Shown here: positions 1-11,600 of the stretch, piece after piece | Position numbering within the stretch: the stretch's first letter is position 1 | How the letters are laid out: every line of letters begins with the position of its first letter | Assembly: GCA_017562135.1 (NCBI GenBank) | Contig: QEYB01000266.1 | Location: 744,001-808,000, forward strand | DNA length: 64,000 nt | Origin: Dipylidium caninum | Lineage: Eukaryota; Platyhelminthes; Cestoda; Cyclophyllidea; Dipylidiidae | Direction: 5' to 3' | The notes under the pieces: generated by a model | What the model saw: the letters and a program-made list of their open reading frames with translations, nothing else | The model's database searches: none | What the model was told of the DNA's origin: nothing | Program-made: the position numbers and the translations under genes

Positions 1-92
1 GCCGCCACCTCGATCGGCCAATCAGCCACACCGACGCTGAGACATGCCTCGGGTAGCGGCAGTGGGCCGTCCTAGTCATTCGCCCATCAGCC
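1..92 (+). other. sequence upstream of first recognised exon
   Basis: The frame of the following gene is open back to an in-frame TAG near position 56. An AG sits directly before the first Met (…atcag|CC ATG), so the first exon seen here could be internal, with a 5' exon outside the window. Nothing else is recognised in this short stretch. Confidence 0.4.
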
Positions 93-3000
93 ATGAAGAG
101 CTTTGGTTCTATGGCAGTCAAGTCCAACTGCCTCCAACTTCATCGCTTCGTTCGCTTGGGCGACAAGGCGGACAGCCAAGTGTACACTTTCATTGTTCCC
201 TCTCAGCTGACGCGAGGCTTCATCACCACGGCCCAATCGAAGGAATTTCCCTACGGGGGACAGAGGTGGCAGTTACAGCTGTGTATCCATACTGAAGAAG
301 TCCCGCCGAAAGCGGTCGACGAGGGAGTGGTGAATGGCGGCGATTCTCAACGGTCTGCGGCGCAAAAGACGCACCTCACTGCGGGCCTCACCTTGTGTGG
401 CGGTCTGGCTGGCATGTACTGCCAGCTTGACATGATACGCTACACCATATTAAATCGGGAGTCGGTCCAGTACAACAGAACTCACGAGGAACGACGCGTT
501 GCATTCACAGCCGACGACCCGACGCGCTGGAAACACGCCTGGGTCGGAACGGACAGACTGGGGGCTGAACACTTCTACTTCGACGATTGGACCTGGCTTA
601 TCGAGGTGGAGCTCCAGGGCGCAAGTACCGTTTATGAAGAATGCTTTACGCTACCAAAAAACGGACAAAAGGATGCGGCCAGTGGACTTCGACTAGAATC
701 GGCCAGTTTCACATATGCGGGGTCTGATTGGAATGTGAGTTTAACTTGGCCTCCCTTGGACAACAAGAAACACAGCATCACGGCATTTATGCGGCAAGCC
801 AAAGGCCCCAACGAGGCCGGTGGAAGTTCCGTTTGTCCCCGAGTGAAGCTTCAACGACACAGTCGAACAAACCACTGGTGCCGGGTGAGGTATAAGGCGA
901 CGCTCATCTGGGGCGCACTGGGCGAGTCGAGTTTCGGTCCGGTGGATCACCTCATTACTGCGGACAACGGCGCAACAACTGCTGGTTGTGAAATCGGAGA
1001 TCCAAAGTGGTTTTCCGCTGGTCCCTTGCCACCCAAACAACGTATTAAAATAATAATCGAAATGCTGGCTGCGGCACCCGTCTCGCGAATCGACCTCATT
1101 CCCATTGCCCCACAGGGGGGCAAAAACTTCGCCAGGTGCAAGGATCCCGACGGCCACGACTGGATGGTGCTCAGTGACATTCTCGGCACCTTGGTTCGCC
1201 TCCGATTCTTCCCCGTGGTTGAGATACGCCATTACGAAAGTCGTCCCAACGGCGCCGGCGGCAGTGCTGGCGCCCTCATCGACGGTCCCTCCTCGCAGGT
1301 GCCCGACCGGCCCTGTGAACTGCGCTGCGTGGCATGGAATGTGCATCTCATTCCCCATGAGACATCGCGCGGTGTGGTCAAGGCTTTGAACTCGCCCTAC
1401 GTCAGCTACGTGCCCACCTTTCGCTGCTCCGTTGGCGGTGCTAGCGCCTCACGACGGGCTTCCGAGGGCCTCTCTTCAGACGACCAACAGATGATGATCC
1501 ACCCCGATGAAGTGACTGAAGTTGCCTTAGATCTTCCTGTTGAAAAGGTACGCATTACTCATGTGGTTATAATCCTAATTCTGATTCATTCTTCCGACGG
1601 CAACATCACCTTGGGGGGGGAATCCTGTCCCCTCTAAGGTAAAGTGTAATTGTTGAAATGTGGGCACAACACCCAAGGAATTTCTACCACGTAGAAGGCT
1701 AGTAGAAGGTGTCTGATTGACTGGTGTCCGGCAGCCAAAATATAAGAAGAAGGTCTTGAAACGTCCCAAAAATAACCGAAACACACGTCATTAGGGCAGT
1801 GTGGAGGGTCCACCAGCCCGTAGTACGAGGACAAACCGCTCGTCGCTCGCACCTCGTTTTAACGAGTCTTTTGTTGGAAAGCGGGCAATCTTGCCTCTGC
1901 CCTACGAGTCGGCGTGGATGGCTGACTTCCACTGTGAAGAAAATGCGGATTACCCAAAGAGTTTGCGAGCGTTCAGCCAATTTGGTGAAGGCGGAGTAGT
2001 CGAGCAGTCTTATCTACGGTGATGGAGAATGATTAATTTCGTGTGTTTGAAACCTTTACGCTGCTCATTTTTTTCTCACATTCATCGAAGCCTTGATAAG
2101 ATCGCTTACTCGACCCAAAAAAAACTGCTATGAGCCGCGGGTGGGGGGGGGTCTGCTTCTCACGGGCGAGGCAACTCAGTCCTGACAAACCTCCTCACCA
2201 TGAGGAGACATGAGGTGCTGGAAAGGCGTCGGCGGGAGGTGGGGTCGAGGCACTAATAGGGACAGCTTCTGCCTAGTGGCAAGCAGCTGCCCGTGGCTCA
2301 CTTCTGGCGGCTTCTGCGCCATAACCACACACTGGTTGATAATTGCCTTGTGGCCATAAGCCTGCATTAACCCCGTCACGAATGACAACCGCACTTTCAC
2401 CCTCCCTGCATAAACTCGCCTTCACTTCGTTTGCGCTGCCTGAGTGGGGGATAAGTGCCGGATCCATTTGCGACATTTTGTGGTGGGGAGACCTGCAACT
2501 CGACCTGTCACAGAGCGCAGGTCTCTCACCTGTCATGGCGTCAAGTGCAGTCACCGAAGCGGTGACTTCTCCCTAAGACGACATGCGTGCTTATAGAATC
2601 GCGACATTCGGTCGACGGTTGTCCACTTGTGGCAGGCGTTTAAGGGAAGCTTTTCCTATTTTCCTTTCATTCATTCCCCATGTCGTTCATGGTGGCATCC
2701 ACGGGATGGGGCAAATAGACGCTCAGGTCACAGGGAAAGCATCCACAGCGCACCTCATTCCTTCAATGCACGGACAAGGAGGACATGGCTTCGCGAGGCT
2801 CACGGCACCGACGAAAGGGTGAGGAGAGTTTAATGCCTTCCCGGCTATTCAAGAAGTCAGAGTAGGTCACGGATCAGGACAAAGGGCATTATTTCTTCCC
2901 AAATTTGTGTCTTTTTGAGTTGATGGTACGCTGAACATCCTCTCGCATCCACTTCCACCACTGAGGTTTCACAGTGACGTCTAGCGCTTTTCTGTCATAT

Positions 3001-6000
3001 TTGAGAAGGTCAAGCGGGAGGTGCGCTCGATGGCATGAAAGTTTTAGATGTTTTGGACACGGTCGGAGCCTACACTTTCCAACTTTGTCAAGTCAATATG
3101 GGAAATATAACGGAGTGTCTTGTGGCTACGCCCGAAATAATTCGCTTTTCTTCTGGAGTTATGTCTCACTAAGAAAACCACCGGGCCACGGATGGGACAG
3201 GCGCAACCGCGCGGGGCAGAGGAGTCCGGCCGCAAGGCTGATCGGCCCCGGGTAGGCAGGCGGGCCGTCGCCCTGTCGAGGCGGTTGACAGGCAAAGAGC
3301 CACCCCTCCTTGCTCAGCCTGTGACTTAACTTTTCTTGACAAGTGGTGAGAAGACAAATTTTGCTAGACTAAGCAGTGAGCAGAGACAATACAACTCAAT
3401 TGGCTTCAGCAAAATAAAAACTGGAGTTGTCTCTGGGCCAAGAGCTTCTGAAAGCCTTCGATTGGTATCATGTCATTTGCCCTGAGCTTCAACAAAAGCC
3501 TAAAGGGAGAACGAATTTTTGCACATGGCAAAATACTCGCGGCCAACAGCGGCTTTCCTACTTCGGAATGCAACTTTTCTCGTTTTTTTTCTCTGTTTAA
3601 CTTTGGCGCTGACAGTCCCTCCATGGTTTGGTTGCAGTTAGGGTTTTAACGCGCCACCTCGTCTGTCTTCCCCACCAGGTCATTGACAAATCGTCTGGGT
3701 ACATTCGACCGAACGACAACACAATGACGATTCGCATAGAGTGGCTGCAGTCCCAACGGCTCTACCAGAGCAACTACAGCGTCTACGATGACCTCGTCCA
3801 AACTCAGAAGAAACAGTTGGCGTAAGTGCTGGGACACTTCTGGGAGAGCATTTCAGGAGTTGAAAGGATGGCCTTTATTTGATTATTTCACTTTGGGAAA
3901 ATTTACTTCGGCTTTTGAAAAACACCTTTTTAAGTTCCCACAATTTGAAACTGGCGTTGTTGTGCCGAGGCGAGTTGACGAGCGGTGGGAAACATCTTGA
4001 CAAAACGGCTCCGTCAGGAAGCGGAGGATCCGGGCGTCCGCAGGAGAGACCTCCTTTGTCTGACATCCGGTGAATTGGGGACGGTAGCACTTCTTCGCCA
4101 CGTTTTGCTTATACCTCGGCGTAATTGCGGACGCGATTGAACAAGATGCTGCCAGCGCGACCAGCGGTTTGGCCTCCACGGGTCCCAGTCGATGGCGAGT
4201 GGACGGAAGAAGAGGTGCTACGGTGACTGCGGTACCCAATATTCCCCGTGGCCTGCCTCACGCAGCGCTTCCCACCGCCACTTCCCGGAAAGGGGGTTTT
4301 TAATCAAAAAGCCCGCTCGTCTGTCCAAATACGCCTTAACGGGCTTTTTCGGCGACCAGTGCTCGCTGTCGGCCTCGCATGTCGGAGAAAAAAACTCCTC
4401 TGAATTCCCGTCAAAGAGTTCCACTCCGCCGAAAATACACATGCCTGAGTGCAACAAGTGGGGCGCACCCGTTCAGGGCAATTGAGTGGCGACTGCGCGG
4501 AACACACGCGGCTCCGTGGAAGTCGCCGCTTTAGTGCATGCTCCCTTCCTCCCCGCGCTTGAGCGGTCGCCGCTCGGATCTGCTTTGACGTGGCAAACGA
4601 CGTGATGCGCGGACGAGCCCTCACCACCCCGGCCGTGGTGAGCGGAGGATGTCACGCGCTGCCTCACTGAAAAACACTCCCTTTTAGTGAGTAGTGAGTG
4701 AATCCTTTCACAATGGTACAGTGTCTAGTGCATTTCGCCACCGCTTAAACTTGAAAGCTCTAAACTCGCACGTCTCGACATTCTTCTATCTTGGGTGGAT
4801 ATCCTAGAACCTACTGTTCTTGGAATGAAGACCTCTCCTGGTCTTTCATCGACTTCTCTGAAGTGTGGCAACATTTTCCTTCTGTCTTTGTACCGCAAAC
4901 CGCTAATGCGGGTGGCCGGGCCCACCCCTACGACCCCTACCGGGACCGAGGAGATGCGCACAACACCTCCGTCCCCACCGGGGCAATTCGCCTCCTCTGC
5001 CCTAGTCTCCACCGCCTGCCTCACTTGGTAGACAGGTTGACAGTCTAAGTAAATTTTGAAGTGCCTAATGCACAAGATGTCTTCGAGCACTTAGACTGCA
5101 CTTAGCGTTTTTCCACAGACATTAATTAAGCGAATGCAGCTCCTTTTTGGGATTGACGGGCAAGGTTGCCGCAAAACTGCCACCTTCTGCCTTTTATTGC
5201 ACTCCACCACGGCTTCCGCCCTCCACGTGGGCGCCGAACCGAGCGACTGGTCGTTGCAGCGAGGCAGCGTCGACGCAAGGACGAAGCGTCTCCAACCGCG
5301 GCTGGTAGGAGTTGGGCCACGAAACAGAGGAATTGAGTCCTGCGTCTCCACTCGTCTGAGGTTTCTCGACGCGAACATCGCGACGTCCACTTGTTCCCTG
5401 ATCAGGGCGGGCAGAAGATGCTCGTTTGACCCCTAATTTGCTCATAGAACTTTAGACCTTCAATACGTCTTGCCCTGCAGTCAGCACACGCTGGAGGCGC
5501 AGGTGTATCGCCTGTTGGTCTGAAGGTCTGCATTAAACGCCACTGCTTTCTTTCAATTACGAGACTGAACTCACCTCTTATGCCTAAGCTCTGCCCAACC
5601 GGCGGGAGCGACGAAGTGGGCGTGGCAGTGGGGACGTTTTGACGGGCTCGGAGCAGGACTTGGCCACGCCGCTCCGGCCAGAGGACGGAGGCGGCTTCAC
5701 GGGCACGCAAAGGCCAGGAAGCGGGACAGGACGGCGCGCTGGTATGCGGAACGGGGACAATTTGTCCTAATTGAAACTGCTCCCGAGCGCGTTAACGTGC
5801 AGATGCACTCAATTTGCGGACGAACATTTGCCGGACTGATATGGTGACCGCCTCGGTCGACAGCCCACTTTCGGTAGTATTGCGCACTTAGGCTGAGACC
5901 ACTCGCCCACGCATGCTTCCCGTTCACCCGCCATTTGGCAGTCGTTTTAACTTACACAGTGTAGGAGAAGGACGCAATAACGACGCCGATCCTCGCGTCA

Positions 6001-8464
6001 GAGACTGAGTGTAGTGGAGACGAGGTAAGAATGTGACCAGGGAACGGTGCCTTCTCGCCTAATTCAGCGGCTATGATGTCAATCTGTACACCACAGAGCT
6101 GGTAGTGTCCCCACGAAATTCAACTGACTTGTGGCATCACCGATGCGGTTCTAATGAATGGGAGTACGTCACCAGCCCTGTCAGAGTCTAATGTTGGACA
6201 AAGATGGTGACAGAGCAAACTACACTACTACTAGCCGGTATCGAGGCGTGCTTTCCTTGGCTTCTAGTCCGATAGGATAGTGGGGAGAGCAAGTTTTGAG
6301 AAATAGCTTCTAGCGTGTGTATTTGGCTACGGTGCTGGTCGAGTGGTAGTGAACAAAGCGACAGTCTGAGGGAGAAGCTTATCACCGTGACTGGGGCAGG
6401 AACAAGGCTGTTGAGTTTTTGCACAACTCTGAGATAGCAACTTGACGCCTGTTATCGTAGTGAGGAATCGTGAAACGTCGGGGTTCCCTGAGGAGCGCAT
6501 TAAGCCTCGACCGGCAAATGACAACCGGAAACCAAGAGGGCGGAGGACGTGGAAAAGACAGCTCAGAGGCGAAGGCCGCGCGAGCGCTTTCTCCCAGTCT
6601 ACCTGGTCGCTGTGTTGCACGACTAGTCTAAGAGAACTTCCGCCGACAGGGCTGTCCCTTGGTTTCGCCCCGTTCGCCTGATTCCGATAATCCGCTGGCA
6701 GCTGGCGGCGACTGAGCGGAAGGCGGCCGCGAGTTACCAGGTCGTCGACAGGTCGAGTCAGCGAAGCGGGCGCCAATCAGCTCCGGACTGGTGTCCGCGT
6801 ACCCCAGGCGCTCCTTTGCCCATATGACAGGCCTCCTTCGCCTCTCCCTTGGCCCTTCCGGGCTCGGCGCCACTATTCTTGGAAAACATCTCTTTCCCAT
6901 AGGCACAAACACTTTTTTGGACCGGGACACGGAATCGGATGAACAACTAGTCCTAAGGTGCGGGCTGACATCTCCACATAAACCAGCCCGTACTCCATCC
7001 CTGACCTCCGCCGACCGAACTAACACAAAAGGCGTTTGGCAGTGTGGTGTTATGGAGCGCTCGGTCGTTATCCACCGTTCTATTCGGGGGGTGGATGCTT
7101 GCACTCGTGAGGCTCGACGTGGAGACTTGAGGAAAAAGCAACCCCTCTACTCATCTATGAGGAACAGTGAAAGAGCACCCGGCGGGTGGACTGGAGGCTG
7201 GGCTTTCTCACGAGGAGTGATGAAGATGAAGGTGAACCGGAAGCAGTGCATTTGCGGATTGGGATGAAGGCTGTTGGTGCTACAAATCCACTAGTTCTTG
7301 GAGCAACACGTCTTCTGTTGCCATTCACTCACGTTACCTTCGCGTAAACATGAATGTCTTCCTCCTTCCTCACGAGAAGTCGCGCCCGTTCACTACTCGG
7401 TTTCCTTGCCCGCCAGTCCTCGCTAGTGTTAATTTTCGAGTGTTTCCATCAGAAAATCGCCTCTGCGCACTCTTGTTTGTGCGAGGAAAACCCACAACCT
7501 CGACGGGCATGTTGTCCTCTTTCATTGACCTTAATTTACGCGAAGGGGATTGTTATTCCGGTGATGACTGAGCAGGCGAATGAAGCAGCATTACAAATGC
7601 AACATGATGACATTGAGTGGCATCCTGTTGTCATATGAAAGCGCTTACTCGTATCTTGTCTATTTTAGACGGGAAATGAGAGCCCTGCAGTTGGAGAACT
7701 ACGCACTAGAGAAACAACTCTACATGAGCAACCCGCCCAGTTCCGTGGAACTGAATGTCCCCGAAGTCCAAGGTCCAACTCTCTCTCAGTCGATGAAACA
7801 TCTCAGCTCTTCCTCTCTGCCGTCCTCACCGGAACTCTCTCTCGCCCCCCAAAAGGCCATCTCGAAACATTCCTCCACCGTAGCCGTGGGAAGACGCCTG
7901 CCCGATGCCTCCCACCTCACCTCCCCGTCCGTGGGCAGTTTCCTCTCCGCGAACAATAATTTGGCGGTTCGGCGTCACAGTTCTGCCGCCGGAGCAGGTA
8001 CAGAGGCTCAGGGCCGGCCACGTCGGTCGCTCCCTAGTCCAGGCGTCGCCAGCACTGGCGGAAGTGGAGCAGGCGGCGGCGGCGGTGGTTCGGGGGTAAG
8101 TTGGAGGCAGCAAAAGCGTTGTGTTGGCGGCGATGAGGACTTCTCGGAGGGTTACAAGAGCCGAGAGGACAGCCCGGTGCAGCAGCTATTGCAGGTGGGA
8201 GTGAACGGTGGCAGCTCTGCTAACGTGACAAATACGAGTTCGCCCATTTGGAGTCAACAATGCTGCCGACGTTCCTCCGGCCAAAGACAACAGATGCGGC
8301 CGCACACCGCGACGTCAGCGACCTCCCTTGCCCAACCACCCGCGAATCGAGAGCATTATCAGCGTTCAACTACGCCCACCTTAGTGTTTAGCCTCTCCTC
8401 CGAGGACAGCGTCGCCGCCTGTGGTGGCGGCTTTGGCGGAGTCGGTGGATACGAGGCAATGTGA
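93..8464 (+). CDS. MATH/TRAF-like domain protein with coiled coil, 3 exons
   Basis: Proposed exons are 93-1547, 3679-3821 and 7669-8464, giving 797 residues. The donors are GAAAAG|gtacgc and TTGGC|gtaagt; the acceptors are ccaccag and tattttag. Phases (0, then 2) join cleanly. Residues about 30-175 match the MATH pattern: SKEFPYGGQRWQL resembles the family's 'SpeF-GG-W' strand, and HFYFDDWTWLIEVEL resembles its closing strand. A second MATH-like closing strand (SSGYIRPNDNTMTIRIEW) spans the exon 1/2 junction. It is followed by a short coiled coil (REMRALQLENYALEKQ) and a low-complexity Ser/Gly-rich tail of about 240 residues with a poly-Gly run. MATH domains are protein-interaction beta-sandwiches found in TRAFs and ubiquitin-ligase adaptors. 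I do not recognise the specific family and assign no function. The start Met is uncertain because of a possible acceptor just before it. No signal peptide or membrane segment is evident. Confidence 0.72.
1548..3678 (+). other. intron 1 of MATH-like gene
   Basis: This 2.1-kb intron is bounded by gtacgc and ccaccag. Inside it are a G-run near 2144 and GC-rich sequence with short chance frames on both strands. No second gene, RNA gene or transposon is recognised. Confidence 0.6.
3822..7668 (+). other. intron 2 of MATH-like gene
   Basis: This 3.8-kb intron runs from gtaagt to tattttag. Exons 2 and 3 join directly in phase 2, so no further exon is required. The interior is GC-rich and has overlapping short frames on both strands that show no family resemblance. 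Confidence 0.6.
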
Positions 8465-8674
8465 TTCAACTTCTCTTCCCCCCCCCCCACCCAAAAACTA
8501 AGCTTCGGTGTCTTCTGACCTCGACGTTCTCCACTCCTCTCCTCTGCCTGTCCATCCAGAACCCAAATTGTGCTTATATTTATGGACGAGTTCTGAGATT
8601 TGGCACCTCTATCGGCGAGAGCTCATAATACTAGACTATGAAACGTGGAGGTCGGTTTGGGCAGAAGGCGGGGA

Positions 8675-8680
8675 AATAAA
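8675..8680 (+). terminator. candidate poly(A) signal AATAAA
   Basis: A perfect AATAAA lies about 210 bases after the TGA at 8464, at a plausible distance for the 3' end of the MATH-like gene. An 11-base C run at about 8478-8488 sits between stop and signal. The site is predicted by motif only. Confidence 0.4.
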
Positions 8681-11600
8681 GAAACAACTTAAGGCTTTGC
8701 CTAGTAAGAAGTGGCCACTATTCACCCCTGCAAATGGGCGCTTGAGGGAGTATTTCATGAACCCATTCACCAGGGTGTCCGGAGGATCTCTCCTTAGCCT
8801 GAAAACGAGTTTAGTTACCTGATCCACTTATTGTTAAATTTGGATCAGAGGAAATAGTGAGTGGACACCGCAGGCCAACTTTGTGACCTCCAACGTATCC
8901 CCTGCTGGTAGGCACGGGCAGCTCCCAAATGCTTCTCGTGCTTCGCTATGAGGGGCGGTCGCACACCAACTCTTTCCCCTCTGAGCTGCAAAACGTGTCG
9001 TCAATTGAGTTTTTCTTGCTCTCCTTGCGTCAACTTAGGGACGCAGGCAGAAATGCGATGATGGTGAACTAAACCAGCGGATCGGTATTTGCGTCTCCTC
9101 ACTTCGGATACCCCATTCCACCAAACACGGTCTGCCTCGGTCCGACTGGTGGGTGCTCAGTGAGACTCGGTTTTTGATGTCTCTGCAGTCAGGACCGCAT
9201 CGCAACTCCCAATCCTGGCTGGCACGAGTCAGCTGAAATCGGGAGGTCAAGGCGACAAGAGTTTCCTGCCAGAGGGTGTGAGACTTCGTCTTCTACTCCC
9301 AGGAGGAGCGCCCTCGTGCTCATAACAAAGTGCCGCTAGGTAACCTTGGCCCGGTCTTGACACGCCTTTCCAGTCTTCTTTCACCGAAGCAGTGGACATG
9401 AATTGTCTCGCTCAACCACCAGTTGGGTGCGTTTAATTGCAAGCACAGAGTATCCCTCATATACCACGCCATCCGAGTCAACGGGGTTCAGACGATGGGA
9501 TGACAAGTGGGCTTTATCTGCGCCGGTGGCGGACAGTCCCACTTGATCGCGCCTTCATGCTCATTGATTTGAACTCCTGGAGAAACGGTTTATGGCAGCA
9601 CCTCAGAAATGTTAAATTTTAATGAGGGACAAACAGACGCCTCGCACTGCTCCTCTTTCATGACTGCGCATCCCCTGTGGACATGTGTATAACGTGCGTA
9701 GAGCACTTAACGCGCTGCGCTTCGGACGCACTTCAGGAGTGATTCTGAGTCACCGACCCGCAATTTGGCTTGCCTCCCTGGTGACGCCGTTGCTTGGCCT
9801 CAATTTGCTCCTCCGAAGATCCACAGAGCGCATTGCCAACGGAGTGCCTTGAAGGACACTTCCATCCGTTCGCGGAATGTCCTTCATATTTCCATCCAAC
9901 TTTCAAATTAGCCGCATCACCACCACCACCTAGCACAGCTCGACCTGTAGATGTGGATTAAGTAAAGTCTTTTTCCCAATCCGGGCCGAAATCTCAGACC
10001 AATTTGAAGGTGAAATCTCGCACCAGAGGGCTTGTAGAGATGCTCCTTTGATTTGGCAACCAGTCACTGGAGGACTTTAGCCCAAGGAGTCGAGGGCTGA
10101 TTCTACCCTCTCATTTTATTTTGCCTGCTCTCATCGCCAAGTTGTTGTGAAATCAGAATAGCGCTATAATTTAAAGCGCACTTAATGTATTAGGTTTTTA
10201 TGGGCTTTCCCTGCAGGTGTTGAATGATGCCTGGAATTCCAAATTTAGCGTGTCTCAGGGAAAACTGAAAGAGCCATGCGTTGGCAGGGCTTGGCTAATG
10301 CGGTTGCTCACTCATTTTCCCAAGCTCCAGCACACGAGCACCCGACGCAACCCCGGCCGACCACTTCTAATGGGCCATTCCGGCTTCCCCTCTCGGGCGG
10401 GGCGCCGTGCTCCCTGCTGCTGCGAAGAGGCCCCTTTCTGCTGCGGGAGCTGCAACCGGTCGCTCACTCCCTTCAAGCCATGTTGCCTACGTGGGTTGCC
10501 TTATTTGAGGCGACCTCCTATCTGTCTCTGCTCTGTTCACTTTCCGCCTCGTCTTGGCTGACACTCAGACCGCAGACCTGCGCCTCGGTAAATCATAAAT
10601 GCCCGGCTTCCTCCACACCAAATTGAGTACCTCGTAATGGCGAACACTTGTGCTTCCAAGAGCGGGCGCTGGTTGTGCCCTTGTCTTAATACCTCCCCGT
10701 ACTCCGCCCACGGCGCCTTCAAAATGTTAGATAGGTCGAAAATATATCTCGGGTGAAGGAGCAGCCACAAAGTCCTGCGTGAAAAAGAGATTACGAACTA
10801 GTGATAATTTTTTGTTGCTCCGTAAGGCAGGCGACTACATGGTAATGAGGAAGAGCATTCTCGTTAAAGACTTGTTCGCTGCGTAATATTTCGTCGGAGT
10901 CTGTTCATTCCGAGGAGGTGGAATTTCCTCCCCCTTATTTTGAGAGTTGGGAGCACGGCTGAGGAATGCCCTCCTCGTTCGCGAGGCCGAGATTGCGACA
11001 AAGCGCAGGGAGATAAACTTGACTGGTAAATGGAGCCGTGAAAAAGGCCAACCGAGGCAGCCAAGTGGAATCGCTCTGTGTACGTTTGTTCACATAAGGG
11101 AGATGTTTTATTAGGAGCATTACACTCTGTCTCACTCTACAGGAGGGATCACTTACTTTACTATGGCGGCCAAAGTGTGTCTGAGAAGAAGCTTTAGTAA
11201 AGGGGGGCTTTACCCCTTCGTAAACTCACCAGTGTCGTCTGGAGGCGGACGGACTTTGCTACATAAACGCGTACGCGACGCCCCCGGTCGCCAAGTGGGG
11301 GAATGGGGGCGAAATAACATTGCGCGGCGGTTGTCCATCCTAACCGCCAGCAATTTTCCCGCCTTATGAGAGACTCGCGGCAGAGTTGCCACTCCGCGCT
11401 CTCGGCCACAAAACGTACGAGGTGAATGAGCTCCCATTAATCAAGCTTACTCCACTCCGACTCCGCCTTCTCCCCGCCCTCACTAATGCCGACGCTGGCT
11501 GGTCAAAGCCGCTTCCGGAAGGACGCGCTGTGGATGGATAAGACGCGCAGCAGCGCCGGGACTTGTACCTGGCTGGCGAAACGGCACGACGCCGCTTGCA

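Noticed and set aside
741..1358. 205-codon minus-strand frame
   Set aside because: Shadow of the large plus-strand MATH-like exon, which has family motifs and a matching splice junction.
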